DNA of 6,232 bases from Alphaproteobacteria bacterium (GTDB taxonomy: Bacteria > Pseudomonadota > Alphaproteobacteria > Micavibrionales > Micavibrionaceae): assembly GCA_023301785.1 (NCBI GenBank), contig JALZUF010000254.1, positions 1-6,232 on the forward strand, in the 5' to 3' direction. Below the pieces are notes generated by a model. The model had not been told where the DNA came from. It saw only the letters and a list, made by a program, of their open reading frames with translations, and searched no databases. The position numbers were made by a program, and so were the translations under genes. This document shows positions 5,607 through 6,232 of this stretch, one piece after another (position 1 is the stretch's first letter; every line of letters begins with the position of its first letter).

Positions 5607-6232
5607 TAGCCCTTATTCAAGCGTTGAACAGTATCCTCAAACAAAGATTGTAAATCTTTTGCCTGATCATTACCACCCACCGTAAACGGTAACTTAATAA
5701 TCGGAACGCCTGATTTTTCAGAGAGCCACTTCGCTCCTTTTTCATTTTCAAAAGGCGCCACCAATATACCCTTTACGTTTTTCCCTTGAATGTCTTGAAG
5801 TACTTTTTCAAGGTGAGACGCGTTTGGTGGTATACCTGGCTTTGGCTCCAACGAAGCAATCGCTTCCATACCTAGCCAGTTCAGAAGATACGTCCAGCTT
5901 TTGTGATAGACAACTATGTTTGCCCCTTTTAAATCACTCGCTTGAGCTTCCCATTGGGTAATGGCTTGCTTCCACTTGTCATTAAAAGAACTTTGGCTTT
6001 TTTGATAAGAACCAGAATTAGGCGCATCTATTTCAGACAACCGATCGCTAATCACTTTCGACACCAGAATAATATTATTCGGGTCTAAATGTACATGCGG
6101 GTTACCTTCAGGATGAACATGCCCCATAGAACGATCAACATTCTGCATGGCTTCCAACATTGGCACATAATCAGAGGCCATAATTGATCCCACACCACCT
6201 TCTTGAACTTGGCCACTTCCTGCCTTATTCAG
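5606..6232 (-). CDS. Metal ABC transporter substrate-binding protein (ZnuA-like), C-terminal part; 5' end outside window
   Basis: The last 208 residues of a cluster A-I metal-binding protein deliver zinc or manganese to the permease encoded next. The frame is open to the right edge and begins LNKAGSGQVQ. The GTG at 6193 is internal: family proteins continue far upstream, so the N-terminus and export signal are missing here. Recognisable parts, numbered in the visible fragment, are ASDYVPMLE (19-27), VDRSMGHVHPEGNPHVHLDP (32-51) with the conserved metal-ligand His and extra histidines, YHKSWTYLLNWLG (109-121) with another likely ligand His110, SLEPKPGIPP (127-136), and the C-terminal lobe with LVAPFENEKGAKWL and LPFTVGGND. 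The histidine-rich HVHPEGNPHVH replaces the long His loop seen in many ZnuA proteins. The stop overlaps the permease start by one base. Confidence 0.9.
   Translation of the reverse strand: MNKAGSGQVQEGGVGSIMASDYVPMLEAMQNVDRSMGHVHPEGNPHVHLDPNNIILVSKVISDRLSEIDAPNSGSYQKSQSSFNDKWKQAITQWEAQASDLKGANIVVYHKSWTYLLNWLGMEAIASLEPKPGIPPNASHLEKVLQDIQGKNVKGILVAPFENEKGAKWLSEKSGVPIIKLPFTVGGNDQAKDLQSLFEDTVQRLNKG

Noticed and set aside
6181..6193. Start of the binding protein at the GTG at 6193 (or ATG at 6181)
   Set aside because: The frame continues open to the right edge, and the visible part is only the C-terminal portion of the usual fold, so these are internal codons.

Overview
The window is AT-rich bacterial DNA in which every credible gene lies on the minus strand. 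A type-I-secreted RTX protein and an ABC-3 family metal permease with a periplasmic (or lipid-anchored) binding protein point to a Gram-negative bacterium, most likely a proteobacterium. The phytochrome-type (Rcp1-like) response regulator and histidine kinase pair and the VCA0849-type RTX tail fit an aquatic or marine lineage. I cannot name the genus.

In the direction of transcription (right to left) the layout is as follows. (1) The C-terminal ~208 residues of a zinc/manganese-type ABC transporter substrate-binding protein run off the right edge. (2) Its ABC-3 permease overlaps it by one base in a TAATG junction. The ATPase is not in the window. (3) A 1071-residue RTX surface or secreted protein has an N-terminal beta-rich region, three RTX calcium-binding arrays, a galactose-binding-like module, a DUF2341 domain, a LamG-like jellyroll and a type I secretion C-terminus. 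It ends in a strong intrinsic terminator. (4) A 66-codon remnant corresponds to the C-terminal half of an Rcp1-like response regulator. (5) A 235-residue cytoplasmic histidine kinase core lies in the same reading frame as the remnant, separated by one stop codon and two sense codons. (6) At the left edge are the first 18 codons of a second, paralogous RTX gene.

The main result is that the RTX gene exists in at least two copies flanking the regulator/kinase pair. The 18 visible codons differ at 10 bases, but only one residue changes. The upstream DNA of the two copies shares a TTTTGCACA element, a -10-like hexamer and a 16-bp leader block at the same distance from that hexamer. The natural reading is a duplicated, selected surface-protein family with a shared control region and an interposed two-component module whose receiver has lost its phosphorylation half. 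Whether the kinase controls the RTX genes is inference from position only.

No gap between genes exceeds 300 bases. No tRNA, rRNA, insertion sequence or CRISPR array was seen.
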